Numbered from the stretch's first letter, positions 33,482 to 43,066 are shown. The stretch is DNA of 64,000 nt from Chloroflexota bacterium (GCA_013112685.1 JABFGC010000002.1:2738902-2802901), one strand, 5' to 3'. Notes: generated by a model not told the origin, from the sequence alone. Translations and numbers: made by a program.

Positions 33482-35506
33482 CTATTCAAACGAGAAGTTT
33501 TCAACCACAATTTCAATTTTATTTCTATAAACATGGATATCATCCAACCAAATTGACAGGGAGTCTGAATTTGGGTGCACTGTTATCATAATATCCTCGT
33601 AGAAATCAGCTGTTTCAAACTGGGCCCAAAACAATGACCACTCTTTCGATGGCTGTCCCACAACGAGATGATTCTCTTCAATCCCGGTCTGATTACGCAA
33701 AGTGATTGTCGCAAGTGCAATTGGCTTGTTCAACAAGCTTCTGGATTTTGCCCAAATAGTAAATTTGAAGGTTTCGCCTGCCTTGCCCTTGACCTCGAGA
33801 GATTGAGAGAAAGAGGTTGGTATTCCATCATCAAAAAAAAGCAGGGAACAATCGCCAGCAAATGAAACATTGCACACTTTTCGATCATTAAGACTTCCAC
33901 TGTTCCCCACCCATTCTTGTGGCGCAAGATTAGAGGGATTTGGAGCAAAGTCAAATGCCAACTGCGCACGTTCCGGAAAAGGTGTATAGCCATTAATACG
34001 GCTTTGCGGCTTGTATTTGATACTGTCATTATGATATTTTGCAGGTAGTTGCTGCAATAGTGTTACTGTGTCATCTGCATTACACTCAAAGATCAAACTG
34101 GTTGCGTAAGGAATTTGATCACAAGCAGACAAGGAATCACACTGAAGCGCCCGGATTTTCTCTTGATCATAAGTCCAACTCAGTGCAGCACGAAAAACAT
34201 AATCCAAACGTGTAAAGGGTCTTCTTTTATCACACAATAGAACAATTGTTGTGTTTTCTTCAATATAAGGTGCTTGCTCGACTATACTGACGAGTATTTT
34301 TTGCTGCCGTTGCGATGTTTTTACCAAGGACGAACGTTGGGCAAGTCCATTCACAGCAATTAAAAGAATAACAATTCCCCCCAATATAGGAGTCAGAATG
34401 TTTTCCCATTTGGGTATTTTTTTGACCAGCTGAGCGTACAACACCCCTAAAACCAGCGCCCCCCCTCCCATCGCATAGTAAAACACCCGCGAATAAACGT
34501 AACGAAAAGATGTCAACGAATATGGAAAGAATGTCAAGCCAATGACAGCCAGTCCTGCAATAATTGCAAGAAAGGGGGATAATTGGATAGAAGATACATT
34601 TTCGGGAGTGTTGTAAAATAATCTAGAGAGCAAATAATATACATTCACAGCGACAAGCACAATTCCCAATCCAAAAAGCCAATATTCTACCTGAGCGTTT
34701 CTTATTTTTTCAAATACATCCAACCATCCACCAACAAAAACCCGTTTATAGGCTAATAGATTACTTGTCACCACTTCAGTTAAGTATTGAAATACACTTT
34801 CAGCCTGCCCGTCTGCTAGTATTTTTTCCTGATGCCCTTTCTTTCCTTGTATGAAATTTATTATCGAAAACAACATTACCAGGTACCAGCCAACTACTAT
34901 GTATATCTTATTTCGGCGTGTGCTTGTATTGTCTGCCAACAATAGTAGCGGAGTTGCAAACATGAGCAGATAGCCTTGTTCAGCAATTAAAGCGCTGATC
35001 CCTTCAGCCAGAATCATGCCAGTAAGGTAGAGAGGCGACGGGCGTTTAACAGCCAAAATCATTAATAATAGTGCAAGGTAATAAAAGAAAACAGCGGTAT
35101 GCCTACCTAACGCTCTCATCAAGAAGATACCTTGATCAGCGGGATATAAAATGAACAGTATAGAGATGAAAAACGCCAAAGGGGGGGGCAATAGACGTAG
35201 ATTTCGAAGAATCCAATAGAAAACAACAGTCCTGCCCCAAAAAAGCGCAGCAAGCACAAGTCCAACGCCCATGAAAGAGTCATTGCTAACCCAATAAGAC
35301 AACTTCCATGGCAGGTAGACCAATGGACGTGATCCTTCGACCAAGGATATCATACTGGCACGCTCAACTTTAAGTAAGTTTATCCATCCATCAGCAATAT
35401 CGGTCGTCTTAAGCCCAAACGGCATCCAAAGCAGGGCGACGACTAAGAAAAAACCAAACCCACTTATCATGAGCTCAATAATAAAACTTCTATTCTTCTC
35501 TGGCAT
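33482..35506 (-). CDS. Large membrane protein with C-terminal jelly-roll-like domain (paralog)
   Basis: 674 residues with the same plan as the product of 31356-33452: GLKTTDIADGWINLLKVERA in the first loop, SRPLVYLPWKLSYWVSNDSF, FILYPADQG, then a C-terminal sandwich (GDCSLLFFDDGIPTSFSQSL, LSIWLDDIHVYRNKIE). The PADQG and SLLFF(N/D)DG blocks are nearly identical between the two. The genes are 29 bp apart and probably co-transcribed. A role in surface-polysaccharide assembly is inferred only from location. Confidence 0.6.
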   Translation of the reverse strand: MPEKNRSFIIELMISGFGFFLVVALLWMPFGLKTTDIADGWINLLKVERASMISLVEGSRPLVYLPWKLSYWVSNDSFMGVGLVLAALFWGRTVVFYWILRNLRLLPPPLAFFISILFILYPADQGIFLMRALGRHTAVFFYYLALLLMILAVKRPSPLYLTGMILAEGISALIAEQGYLLMFATPLLLLADNTSTRRNKIYIVVGWYLVMLFSIINFIQGKKGHQEKILADGQAESVFQYLTEVVTSNLLAYKRVFVGGWLDVFEKIRNAQVEYWLFGLGIVLVAVNVYYLLSRLFYNTPENVSSIQLSPFLAIIAGLAVIGLTFFPYSLTSFRYVYSRVFYYAMGGGALVLGVLYAQLVKKIPKWENILTPILGGIVILLIAVNGLAQRSSLVKTSQRQQKILVSIVEQAPYIEENTTIVLLCDKRRPFTRLDYVFRAALSWTYDQEKIRALQCDSLSACDQIPYATSLIFECNADDTVTLLQQLPAKYHNDSIKYKPQSRINGYTPFPERAQLAFDFAPNPSNLAPQEWVGNSGSLNDRKVCNVSFAGDCSLLFFDDGIPTSFSQSLEVKGKAGETFKFTIWAKSRSLLNKPIALATITLRNQTGIEENHLVVGQPSKEWSLFWAQFETADFYEDIMITVHPNSDSLSIWLDDIHVYRNKIEIVVENFSFE

Positions 35507-35553
35507 TTTGCAATACTCCCGATTTACTCTTATTAGTGAGCGCTATCGGCTCA

Positions 35554-36306
35554 TCATTGCCAATTAGTTAGGGGGCGACCTAGTTTTTCAGACAATCGAA
35601 AATTACACTCTTCGAAATATTCTCTTAAATATCGTCTTAGCGAGGGATCGAGCACTTTATCCGGTTTTTCTTCATTGGCATTGATAATCGTATTAAGAGA
35701 TTTGGGCTCGTAATTTACATCCACCCCCAAAAACGCATATAAATCGCGCAGTGGTTGTACCGAATTGATCAAGTCCTCATATAAAAGTATGTAAATCTGT
35801 CCGGCTCGAAAATACTTTTCATACATTTCGATATAATCAATATAACGCCCTCGCCGTAGATAAGCATAAGGTGATACGGAGACTTTCGTCTTATCATAGT
35901 TCTGGAGGCGCTCCTCCTCACGCATGAACGCTTGTTCGATCGAGAGCGATTCAAATCCATTTTTAACGCTAAACCAATAATTGGATACAGCCCTCTCGAG
36001 TGGGTCGCGCAAAATAAAAACAATCTTAGAAGAAGGCAGGAAGCGTGAAATACGATTGGCTGCTGTTTCAATTTCAATGTAACTGGTACTTTTCTCGCCC
36101 CGAATTTTAGTTTCAGACTTTCCAAAGAAAAAGTTTGTTTCGTAATAGTCGATACCCTTTTCAAAAAGAACATCAGTTATGAAAAACTTGGGCTCTGGCT
36201 TCACCGGATGTGCCATTTCTACCTGGGGATGTTCCGCACAAAGACGATACAAATAGGTTGTACCAGAACGTTGCGCTCCCGCAATAAAAAAATGTTCAAT
36301 CGCCAT
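35554..36306 (-). CDS. Sulfotransferase (PAPS-dependent)
   Basis: 250 residues. The 5'-phosphosulfate loop is HFFIAGAQRSGTTYLYRL near the N-terminus, and the 3'-phosphate motif is KIVFILRDPLERAVSNYW. Both are diagnostic of the sulfotransferase superfamily and similar to heparan-type enzymes. It would transfer sulfate from PAPS to a sugar hydroxyl or amine of the polysaccharide. It overlaps the upstream GT2 gene by 11 bp, which implies coupled translation. Confidence 0.88.
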   Translation of the reverse strand: MAIEHFFIAGAQRSGTTYLYRLCAEHPQVEMAHPVKPEPKFFITDVLFEKGIDYYETNFFFGKSETKIRGEKSTSYIEIETAANRISRFLPSSKIVFILRDPLERAVSNYWFSVKNGFESLSIEQAFMREEERLQNYDKTKVSVSPYAYLRRGRYIDYIEMYEKYFRAGQIYILLYEDLINSVQPLRDLYAFLGVDVNYEPKSLNTIINANEEKPDKVLDPSLRRYLREYFEECNFRLSEKLGRPLTNWQ

Positions 36307-37237
36307 AACGAATAATATCCTTTACGTGGTAGATTTCGTTCACACTAATCTGCTGAAGAATCCGAACCGTATATTCGCCCAACATACCCAACATCAAGAT
36401 AGTCACACCGTTTAAAAAAGCCAACATGACCATCAACCCTGTCCACCCTTCAACTATAGCCTTGTTAAACAATTTATTGACAATCAGGATGGCACCTCCA
36501 AAAAAACCTGCAAACGAAACAAAAAATCCTGCTGTACTTACAACGCGCAAGGGCCAGACAGAATAATTAAAGAGGATTCTTGACACCAAGCTGAGTATTT
36601 TGATCAAACTATAATTACTCTTGCCTTCCTCGCGTTCCCGATGTTCTACCCAGGCATTAGCAGGGTTATGGGAAAACATTAGAACCAGTCCAGTAATATA
36701 AGGATATGCCGTTCGATATTGTAGAATGCGATTAACTACATCACGATGAATCAAACGAAAATTCGTCGGAATGATTTCAGGAGGGCAATTGAATATATTG
36801 TTATTGATGAAACGAATAACGTGGCTGCCAATCCGACGAATAATTGAATGCTTTTTTTGTTTGAATCGTCCAAAGACAACATCATGTCCTGTCTGCATTT
36901 TCTCGATCAAATGAATTATCTCCTCTGGAGGATTTTGAAAATCATCATCAATCGTGATCACATAATCGCCGGAACTGTATTTAAATCCACAATATACGGC
37001 TGTATGCTGACCATAATTTCTCATTAAGTTTATTGCAGTGATATATGGATACCGTGATGCTTGTTCTGAAATTACAGACCAACTCTGATCTCGGCTGCCG
37101 TCATTGATTAGGATGATTTCATAATTCCAGCTGTGTTGTTCAAAGAACTTCACTGTATGCTCAACTACTTTCCCGATGATGGAGGAGCTATTATATACTG
37201 GAATCACAATAGTGTACTTTGGAACTGATTCAAACAT
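36296..37237 (-). CDS. Undecaprenyl-phosphate glycosyltransferase (ArnC/GtrB-like, GT2)
   Basis: 313 residues. The GT-A domain has YTIVIPVYNSSSIIGKVVEH, ILINDGSRDQSW, LMRNYGQHTAVYCGF, ITIDDDFQNPPEEI (DxD) and HREREEGKSNYSLIKIL. Two C-terminal helices follow (STAGFFVSFAGFFGGAILIV, WTGLMVMLAFLNGVTILMLG). This layout is that of DPMS/ArnC/GtrB enzymes, which make polyprenyl-phosphate sugars. Its product would be the donor for GT-C enzymes such as those in this window. Confidence 0.9.
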   Translation of the reverse strand: MFESVPKYTIVIPVYNSSSIIGKVVEHTVKFFEQHSWNYEIILINDGSRDQSWSVISEQASRYPYITAINLMRNYGQHTAVYCGFKYSSGDYVITIDDDFQNPPEEIIHLIEKMQTGHDVVFGRFKQKKHSIIRRIGSHVIRFINNNIFNCPPEIIPTNFRLIHRDVVNRILQYRTAYPYITGLVLMFSHNPANAWVEHREREEGKSNYSLIKILSLVSRILFNYSVWPLRVVSTAGFFVSFAGFFGGAILIVNKLFNKAIVEGWTGLMVMLAFLNGVTILMLGMLGEYTVRILQQISVNEIYHVKDIIRYGD

Positions 37238-37664
37238 AATATTTTTGTAACTCTCAGGCTAGTGAAGCGACAAAATCAGGCAAGAAAAAAGTGCTAACAA
37301 AAACCAAGCACAAAGTGTCAAGAGCCTTCAGTCCATTTTTGCAAGCAGCAGAAAGGTAGTTGGAGATCTGACAGAAGTTGTGTGGGCCCGAAATTGAACG
37401 GAAGTCACTCGAGCCCTTTTGCTTGACTTTCTTCATGCGCAGCTCACATGTGGTCAAACGGCACATTAAAATCACACACAGTGATGCGCGTTGGTATTGA
37501 CAAGAAGTAGCGGTTGAAAACACTCGATGGTTCATTAGAGATACGAAAGCTGGTTGTGGTTTTGTTGTTCTGCGCGCACACAATCTTAATTGAGTTGTGG
37601 TCAGTCACTTGTTCATGTGCCAAGCTCACCAATTATTCACATAGATTCTAAGCGAATGTTCTTG
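37238..37664. other. Gap holding an IS66 remnant
   Basis: A 427-bp stretch between operon segments. The only recognisable content is the transposase remnant at 37254-37500; no intact gene is visible. Confidence 0.5.
37254..37500 (-). pseudogene. IS66-type transposase C-terminal remnant
   Basis: The minus-strand frame reads CELRMKKVKQKGSSDFRSIS, then HNFCQISNYLSAACKNGLKA and LDTLCLVF. This matches the IS66 TnpC C-terminal pattern (ERDLRM-KxxQK-sG-FRs, FCRIRSYLST-RKqG). An adjacent frame carries the preceding VPFD motif (NVPFDHM), so a frameshift and a small deletion separate them. The rest of the transposase is absent. Confidence 0.6.
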
Positions 37665-38513
37665 TCATTGACTTCCGAGCCACCGCCTTCGAAAGATCTC
37701 GATTTCATTGGGAGTATAAAAATGATTCGCGTAACGCGTTTGATAACCTCGCAAGAGATACTCTTCAGGCAAAGGGCGTTTCTTAAATTCATTATACAAT
37801 TTTGCATATGGCTTATCATCGCCAACGTTCATATTGATCACTTCAAATTTCTTAAGCCCTAGAAATTCATTAAATGCTTGCTCTGCCACTCGATTAAGAT
37901 CCTCAAGTCGGATTATCATAAATTTAATATTTTTTTTCTGAAATATTTGATAGCCCATCTCATGCGGAAATGGTTGAGAATAAACATCCAATCCCCACAA
38001 TTTCTTAACTTGATTATCATACCACTGATCTAATCCTGTGAAACCGAACTCCTGCGTGGAAAAGAACAAATTATTTAGGTCAGATGTAGTCAGGCTTCCT
38101 TCGTTATTTCGTTCCTGCCAATCCGGAACATGTTGATCGAGAAGCTGAAAGAGCGCACTTACTTTTAAGGCAACGGGGTCGCGCACTAAATTAATGACAT
38201 ACCATTTCCTCTGCGAATAAGCGACAATCTCTTCGCGCAGTTTTCGCCATTCATTAATAAGAGAGAGACTCTCAGCAGGGTTTCTTCGAGTCCTGATAAT
38301 AAAGCCCTCTCGTTCATCAAGCTGATTTAAAGCATGAACGTGATAAATTGCCACATTACTAATAAGCCGTCTTGAATAGGCGTGCTCAAGCGATTTTTGA
38401 ACTGTCACGGACCCTACCTTACCGGGTTGAAAAATGATCACACGAGTAATCGGCAGGATAATCGAACTAATCTTTTTAATTATCTTATAAAGAAGAGCCA
38501 TATAAAAATCCAT
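37665..38513 (-). CDS. NKWYS-type putative sulfotransferase (capsule synthesis family)
   Basis: 282 residues from ATG at 38513 (AGGAAA, about 7 nt spacing). A P-loop-like motif RVIIFQPGKVGSVTVQKSLE precedes QRKWYVINLVRDPVALKVSA, the RDP 3'-phosphate motif; together they define the PF10364-like putative capsular polysaccharide synthesis family with a sulfotransferase fold. It is a paralog of the C-terminal half of the next protein (shared IRLEDLNRVAEQAF and KVSALFQL). It probably sulfates the glycan. Confidence 0.75.
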   Translation of the reverse strand: MDFYMALLYKIIKKISSIILPITRVIIFQPGKVGSVTVQKSLEHAYSRRLISNVAIYHVHALNQLDEREGFIIRTRRNPAESLSLINEWRKLREEIVAYSQRKWYVINLVRDPVALKVSALFQLLDQHVPDWQERNNEGSLTTSDLNNLFFSTQEFGFTGLDQWYDNQVKKLWGLDVYSQPFPHEMGYQIFQKKNIKFMIIRLEDLNRVAEQAFNEFLGLKKFEVINMNVGDDKPYAKLYNEFKKRPLPEEYLLRGYQTRYANHFYTPNEIEIFRRRWLGSQ

Positions 38514-38515
38514 CA

Positions 38516-40582
38516 CTAATTTCCTGCCCAACGCGAGCGGAATTTTGCGATTTCATCATCTGTGTAAAAGTGTTGAACATATTTTGTTGAGTAGGCTTTT
38601 TCTAAATAAGATACAGGTATTGGGATCTTCTTAAATTGCTCATATAAGGAATGATAGGGTTTTTCTGCCCCGACATTGGTACTGATAATTTCAAATTCCC
38701 GAAATCCCAAAAATTCCTGAAACGCGCGTTTTGCAACCCGGTTTAAGTCTTCCAAACGGATAATAATTAGATTAAGATTCTTATCCCGATATATATGATA
38801 TCCTTTCTCACTCGAAAAGGGTATCGCCAGTACATCGATACCCCAGATTGGTTTAATTTGTTTATCAAACCAAGAATCCAGTCGTTCGGGTTCGAATTCT
38901 TCCTGTCCAACAAGGATTTTTTGCATATTCATGATTAGGTCAGAGCTGGTCCTTTGGCGCCAATCAGGAATGTATTCATCAATAAGCTGAAACAGCGCAC
39001 TAACCTTTTGGGCAACCGGATCGCGCACTAAACTAATCACATTCCAAGATATCTCAGGATGTTCGTCTATTTGACGCCTTAAGTCCTTGCCCTTAAGCAG
39101 TTTTTTAACAGTATTAGAGGCACTTGTTCGTACGCGGCTGACAAACTCTATTTGTTGATCGATATTTTCAAGAATATGAGCATGATAGATGGGTACAAAA
39201 AGCCCCGATCGTTGATAGTTTCGTTCTAATGATGTATGGATACTCGTTGAGCCAACCTTACCGGGTTGAAATATAATAATTGGTTGGCAGGAAATGGACC
39301 CCACCTCGTCTAGTTCACGAAGCGCATCTGCAGTTGCTTGAAGGTAAGCATATCCATATTTTCGATCTGGCTCGAGATGGGCCCCTTCCGCCCATTCATT
39401 CCACGCATTAATAAAAACGATGCGCTTTTCCGGGTCGTCCACGTTTCGCAATGTATATTTCATTAAATTCAACAACCATTTCTTATAAAGGCCAGGAGAC
39501 GAAAAAACGAAAGAATATCCCCGGCCAGGTTTGCGTGCTTCATTATCCCATCCTGGGAAAACCGTCCGAAACAACTGATAATCCGGCCGCTCCTTCAACA
39601 TGGAATATTGCATCACTTCTTTATAGTCAATAACATGTCCCTGGTAGCTCCTGTTCGCGAATCTCATCATGTGGCGAATGTCGGTTACAGGCATGTTATG
39701 TGGGGGGAATTCAACTGCGGCATCGAATCCTACTTCGCGAGGGTCAGCAAACCAGAAGGTTTGCGCGGCCACCAGATAAGGGTCACCCAACCCGTGATCC
39801 TTGCAATACTTTCGCCAAAGATTGACCGTGTTATTAATATCTGGGATGATATTAGGTCGATATACAATCAACAATGGACGCCCTTTAACACGAATATATC
39901 TCTCATCCCGAAAATAGAGGCTGATATCCTGAATAAATTGAAGATCGCTTTCAGGAGTATGAACTTGCGCAATTAGCACATCGTCTTCCTGCCCGTCCCA
40001 CCGACGTGTCCAATTTTCATTCGCCCAACACAGACAAAACGAAAAATTATTTTTGCTCTCCATAAACATTTCTAAAGGTTTATCCAATAGTCTTTTCCCA
40101 TTAAACCAATAATAATGAAATGCAAAGCCGGAAATTCCATATTTTTGAGCAAGTTCAATTTGGCGTGCCTGTACATCAGGCACTCTCAGATCATAATACC
40201 CAAGTTCACCAGGCATATGAGGTTGGTAATGACCAACAAATTGAGGCACAGCCTTAGTTACATTTGTCCACTCTGTAAACCCTTTTCCCCACCATTCATC
40301 GTTCTCTGGAATGGGATGAAATTGCGGGAGATAAAACGCGATTAATTTCACTGGCGTTTTTTGATAGGGGACATCACCATCCGCAAGCGAAACGAATTCA
40401 CTGGATGGTTTACCAACCGAATCCGATAACATGGCGGTATAAATCTGATATGCAAATCGCTTACTGAAATAGACTGGCAGACTTATTTTCAACCGATTCA
40501 TTACTCGAATTAACACCCCGCTCCCTCCCTCTCGGCGTAGGATTGACAGGAACTTTTGGAAAATGGAATTTCCTTCCTTCAC
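38516..40582 (-). CDS. WbsX-family glycosyltransferase fused to NKWYS-type sulfotransferase domain
   Basis: 688 residues. Residues about 75-430 form a WbsX/PF14307-like domain: LIAFYLPQFHPIPENDEWWG, GISGFAFHYYWFNGKRLLDK, CLCWANENWTRRWDGQ and NAWNEWAEGAHLEPDRKYGY. From about residue 440 a second domain begins PIIIFQPGKVGSTSIHTSLE, with the nucleotide motif NVISLVRDPVAQKVSALFQL, and is homologous to the adjacent 37665-38513 product along its whole length. One chain thus joins sugar transfer or trimming to sulfation. It is 2 bp from the next gene in the operon. Confidence 0.82.
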   Translation of the reverse strand: MKEGNSIFQKFLSILRREGGSGVLIRVMNRLKISLPVYFSKRFAYQIYTAMLSDSVGKPSSEFVSLADGDVPYQKTPVKLIAFYLPQFHPIPENDEWWGKGFTEWTNVTKAVPQFVGHYQPHMPGELGYYDLRVPDVQARQIELAQKYGISGFAFHYYWFNGKRLLDKPLEMFMESKNNFSFCLCWANENWTRRWDGQEDDVLIAQVHTPESDLQFIQDISLYFRDERYIRVKGRPLLIVYRPNIIPDINNTVNLWRKYCKDHGLGDPYLVAAQTFWFADPREVGFDAAVEFPPHNMPVTDIRHMMRFANRSYQGHVIDYKEVMQYSMLKERPDYQLFRTVFPGWDNEARKPGRGYSFVFSSPGLYKKWLLNLMKYTLRNVDDPEKRIVFINAWNEWAEGAHLEPDRKYGYAYLQATADALRELDEVGSISCQPIIIFQPGKVGSTSIHTSLERNYQRSGLFVPIYHAHILENIDQQIEFVSRVRTSASNTVKKLLKGKDLRRQIDEHPEISWNVISLVRDPVAQKVSALFQLIDEYIPDWRQRTSSDLIMNMQKILVGQEEFEPERLDSWFDKQIKPIWGIDVLAIPFSSEKGYHIYRDKNLNLIIIRLEDLNRVAKRAFQEFLGFREFEIISTNVGAEKPYHSLYEQFKKIPIPVSYLEKAYSTKYVQHFYTDDEIAKFRSRWAGN

Positions 40583-40583
40583 T

Positions 40584-41585
40584 CTAACCTCTCACAAAGA
40601 AAGCCTTGATAGTCTGCAACTTTTGCACTAATTTCCAGCTTCTACTTTTGTATATATTGTTCAGTTCATTCTTTAATCTTACGATTTCATTTTGAGACAA
40701 TTCAGCAAGGCTATTTATTTGATTTATCTTTTGTGCAAGTTCGTCCCTTAATAACCTTATTACGTTTTGATAATCAGTTATAGTCAGATCTTTGTCAGAA
40801 ACAACGTTTTCCAACAATTCGCGCTCCTCATCAGTAAGGGAGAGATAAAAGATTTCACCGGCCTGCCGACATAGATTTTTGTACATTCGTAGGAGGTCGA
40901 TGGAGGCGCCTGAAGCGACAAGATCTGAAACACTGCTATGATTGTTTCGCAAACCGGGTGACACAACAAGACAAGCCTGCTCAATCACCTCATTAGAGCA
41001 TTCTACACCCAAGAAGTTTAACACCCTTGAAACTTCAGCTTTTGGGTTATAAAAATATGATTCAAAGTGTGTCACAATAAATGTCCCGGCATCTAATGCG
41101 GCAACCAGCCGATTATAATAAGTTAACCAAAGGTTATAAGAAAAAGAACTCGATGAATACCCGCGGCGCTCCAGCGAAAGATATACGTCGTGAGGGTTAC
41201 GCAAGCATATAACAACTTTTATTTTTGGAAAAAACATTTTCCAATATGGCAGTGTAAGCGAGTTTCTTGGATCCTTCCATCCCCAAATACGTTGTCCAGA
41301 AAATTGATTGATTAAACCGACTACACGCGGACGAATTAGGTTAAGATAATCTTTTTTCTCCCAACCAGCTTCAAGTACAGGTGGAAAATCCCAGTTCCCT
41401 CCAAATGTTTCAAGAATCTCCTCATTCAGCTCTCTAAATTGGGCATGTTCCCAGAACCCTTCGGGATTATCATCCGCAGGCGGGATGAGGTCATTTTGCT
41501 CACCAAGATAAACACCACACTGATGCAACAATCTAGCAATCATCGATGTTCCTGAACGATGCATTCCGCTAATCAACACAACCAT
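40584..41585 (-). CDS. Sulfotransferase with C-terminal coiled coil
   Basis: 333 residues. The PAPS loop VVLISGMHRSGTSMIARLLH is at the extreme N-terminus, followed by WGWKDPRNSLTLPYW and VVICLRNPHDVYLSLERRGY (RNP version of the 3'-phosphate motif). The last 70 residues form a coiled coil (LAQKINQINSLAELSQNEIV) ending in IYKSRSWKLVQKLQ, a tail seen in many polysaccharide enzymes. It probably sulfates a sugar of the exported glycan. It ends 1 bp before the WbsX fusion gene starts. Confidence 0.85.
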   Translation of the reverse strand: MVVLISGMHRSGTSMIARLLHQCGVYLGEQNDLIPPADDNPEGFWEHAQFRELNEEILETFGGNWDFPPVLEAGWEKKDYLNLIRPRVVGLINQFSGQRIWGWKDPRNSLTLPYWKMFFPKIKVVICLRNPHDVYLSLERRGYSSSSFSYNLWLTYYNRLVAALDAGTFIVTHFESYFYNPKAEVSRVLNFLGVECSNEVIEQACLVVSPGLRNNHSSVSDLVASGASIDLLRMYKNLCRQAGEIFYLSLTDEERELLENVVSDKDLTITDYQNVIRLLRDELAQKINQINSLAELSQNEIVRLKNELNNIYKSRSWKLVQKLQTIKAFFVRG

Positions 41586-41656
41586 GTTTCCTCTTGAAAA
41601 AATTCGCTCAATTCTTGTATTGAATTCAGTAGAAAGCCACTACAATCTGGGCAAAT

Positions 41657-43066
41657 TTAAATCTTCGCAACCTCAGACATATCTGTTTCGGGCACGCCCG
41701 CCAGAATCGAAACACTCAATTCCCCATCCAAATTGCAAAGGCCATTATGAACTCCTGTTGCCCTGTCATCCTCTGCAGGGACAATGGTAATTATGCCTGC
41801 CGGTTTGATTTGCAATATGACTGCCCGTTTTTCTTTGAATTCAGAGGGGGTCATAGTGTTCAAACGCGCATAATCTGCTGGGTGAATGGAATAGAGATTA
41901 ATATCAAACACGTAATTTCCAGGTCTGATGTCAAGTTTAATGACCTGACGGACACGAAGCGTATCGTTCTTTCTAACCCTTAGTGGCACCTTTGCATGAT
42001 ACTGTAACGAATTCTTTCCGTGCACCACCAGGTTCTTTTCAGTTGTAAGGTTTATTTCAGGAACTGGCACCCCTGCATTTTCCCGAATTTGATGAGAGAA
42101 ATAGAAATATGCTTTTTCACCTTGTCGAAAGACCTGTTTGGGAACCCCTTTTTCATCACACAGAAGCAATTGAGTAACGGACGGACCTGTTTGCAGATCA
42201 GGCTTGCGAATCAATGAATTTGCAAACAGGGCATCGGATGGCCATTCTGATTTTTGCGGCAAATTTTGAATTTCGGCGCTTGAAAGATAATCCTCTTCAA
42301 TGAAAGTATCACCTGCCTTAAGTCGAGAATCAAGATTCTTGATCTGAAAATATTTTTGCACCGCCTGATCCGCCGCACCATGATAGACGATTTCTCCTTT
42401 GTTCATCAAGATCACCGAATCGCAATAATGACTCACAACACCAGTGCTTTGTGTTACAAAAAGGATTGCGGTATTTCTTTCGATTAATTGTTCCAGGCGC
42501 GCGTAACATTTTTGTTTAAAAAAAATATCACCTACAGCCAGTACTTCATCCAGGATCAGGATGTCGCAATCCAAAAAGGCAAACATAGAAAATGCCAGGC
42601 GAATTCTCATACCACTAGAATATGTTCCTAGGGGACGATCAAAAAAATCGCCTAACTCGGCAAAATCGGCAATTTGCTCCATTCTATCCCCGATATAGCT
42701 ATCAGGAAAGCCAAGCAAGTGAGAAGTACGGATAATGTTTTCCCGTCCGGTTAATGCGTTATCCAATCCTCCGCTTAATTCAAGCAGTGAAAGAACTTTG
42801 CCAGTAGTCCGATAAGACCCGCCTGTGGCATCCAATACTCCGGTGATTACTTTAAGCAATGTACTTTTTCCAGCGCCATTTGGGCCAATAATCCCAAGGA
42901 ATTCACCCTTATTTAACTTAAATGAAACTCCTTTCAGGGACCAAAAATCCTTATGATATGAACGGCTTCCAAAGGTCAGCCATTCCTTAATGCGCCCCCA
43001 TGAACTGGAGTACACCTTAAAACGCTTACTCAAGTTATTGACTTCGAGAACAACTTCATTTTTCAT
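41657..43066 (-). CDS. wzt: Wzt-type polysaccharide ABC exporter ATPase
   Basis: 469 residues. The ATPase domain has IIGPNGAGKSTLLKVITG (Walker A), GTYSSGMRIRLAFSM (signature) and DILILDEVLAVGD (Walker B with catalytic Glu). From about residue 250 a C-terminal Wzt-like beta-sandwich follows (FYFSHQIRENAGVPVPEINL, RQVIKLDIRPGNYVFDINLY). Such tails bind the finished glycan end and couple its modification to export. It overlaps the permease gene by 4 bp. Confidence 0.93.
   Translation of the reverse strand: MKNEVVLEVNNLSKRFKVYSSSWGRIKEWLTFGSRSYHKDFWSLKGVSFKLNKGEFLGIIGPNGAGKSTLLKVITGVLDATGGSYRTTGKVLSLLELSGGLDNALTGRENIIRTSHLLGFPDSYIGDRMEQIADFAELGDFFDRPLGTYSSGMRIRLAFSMFAFLDCDILILDEVLAVGDIFFKQKCYARLEQLIERNTAILFVTQSTGVVSHYCDSVILMNKGEIVYHGAADQAVQKYFQIKNLDSRLKAGDTFIEEDYLSSAEIQNLPQKSEWPSDALFANSLIRKPDLQTGPSVTQLLLCDEKGVPKQVFRQGEKAYFYFSHQIRENAGVPVPEINLTTEKNLVVHGKNSLQYHAKVPLRVRKNDTLRVRQVIKLDIRPGNYVFDINLYSIHPADYARLNTMTPSEFKEKRAVILQIKPAGIITIVPAEDDRATGVHNGLCNLDGELSVSILAGVPETDMSEVAKI

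Noticed and set aside
37254..37583. Intact 109-residue hypothetical protein
   Set aside because: Only its second half matches a family (IS66 transposase C-terminus), and the preceding conserved motif is in another frame, so it is a remnant.
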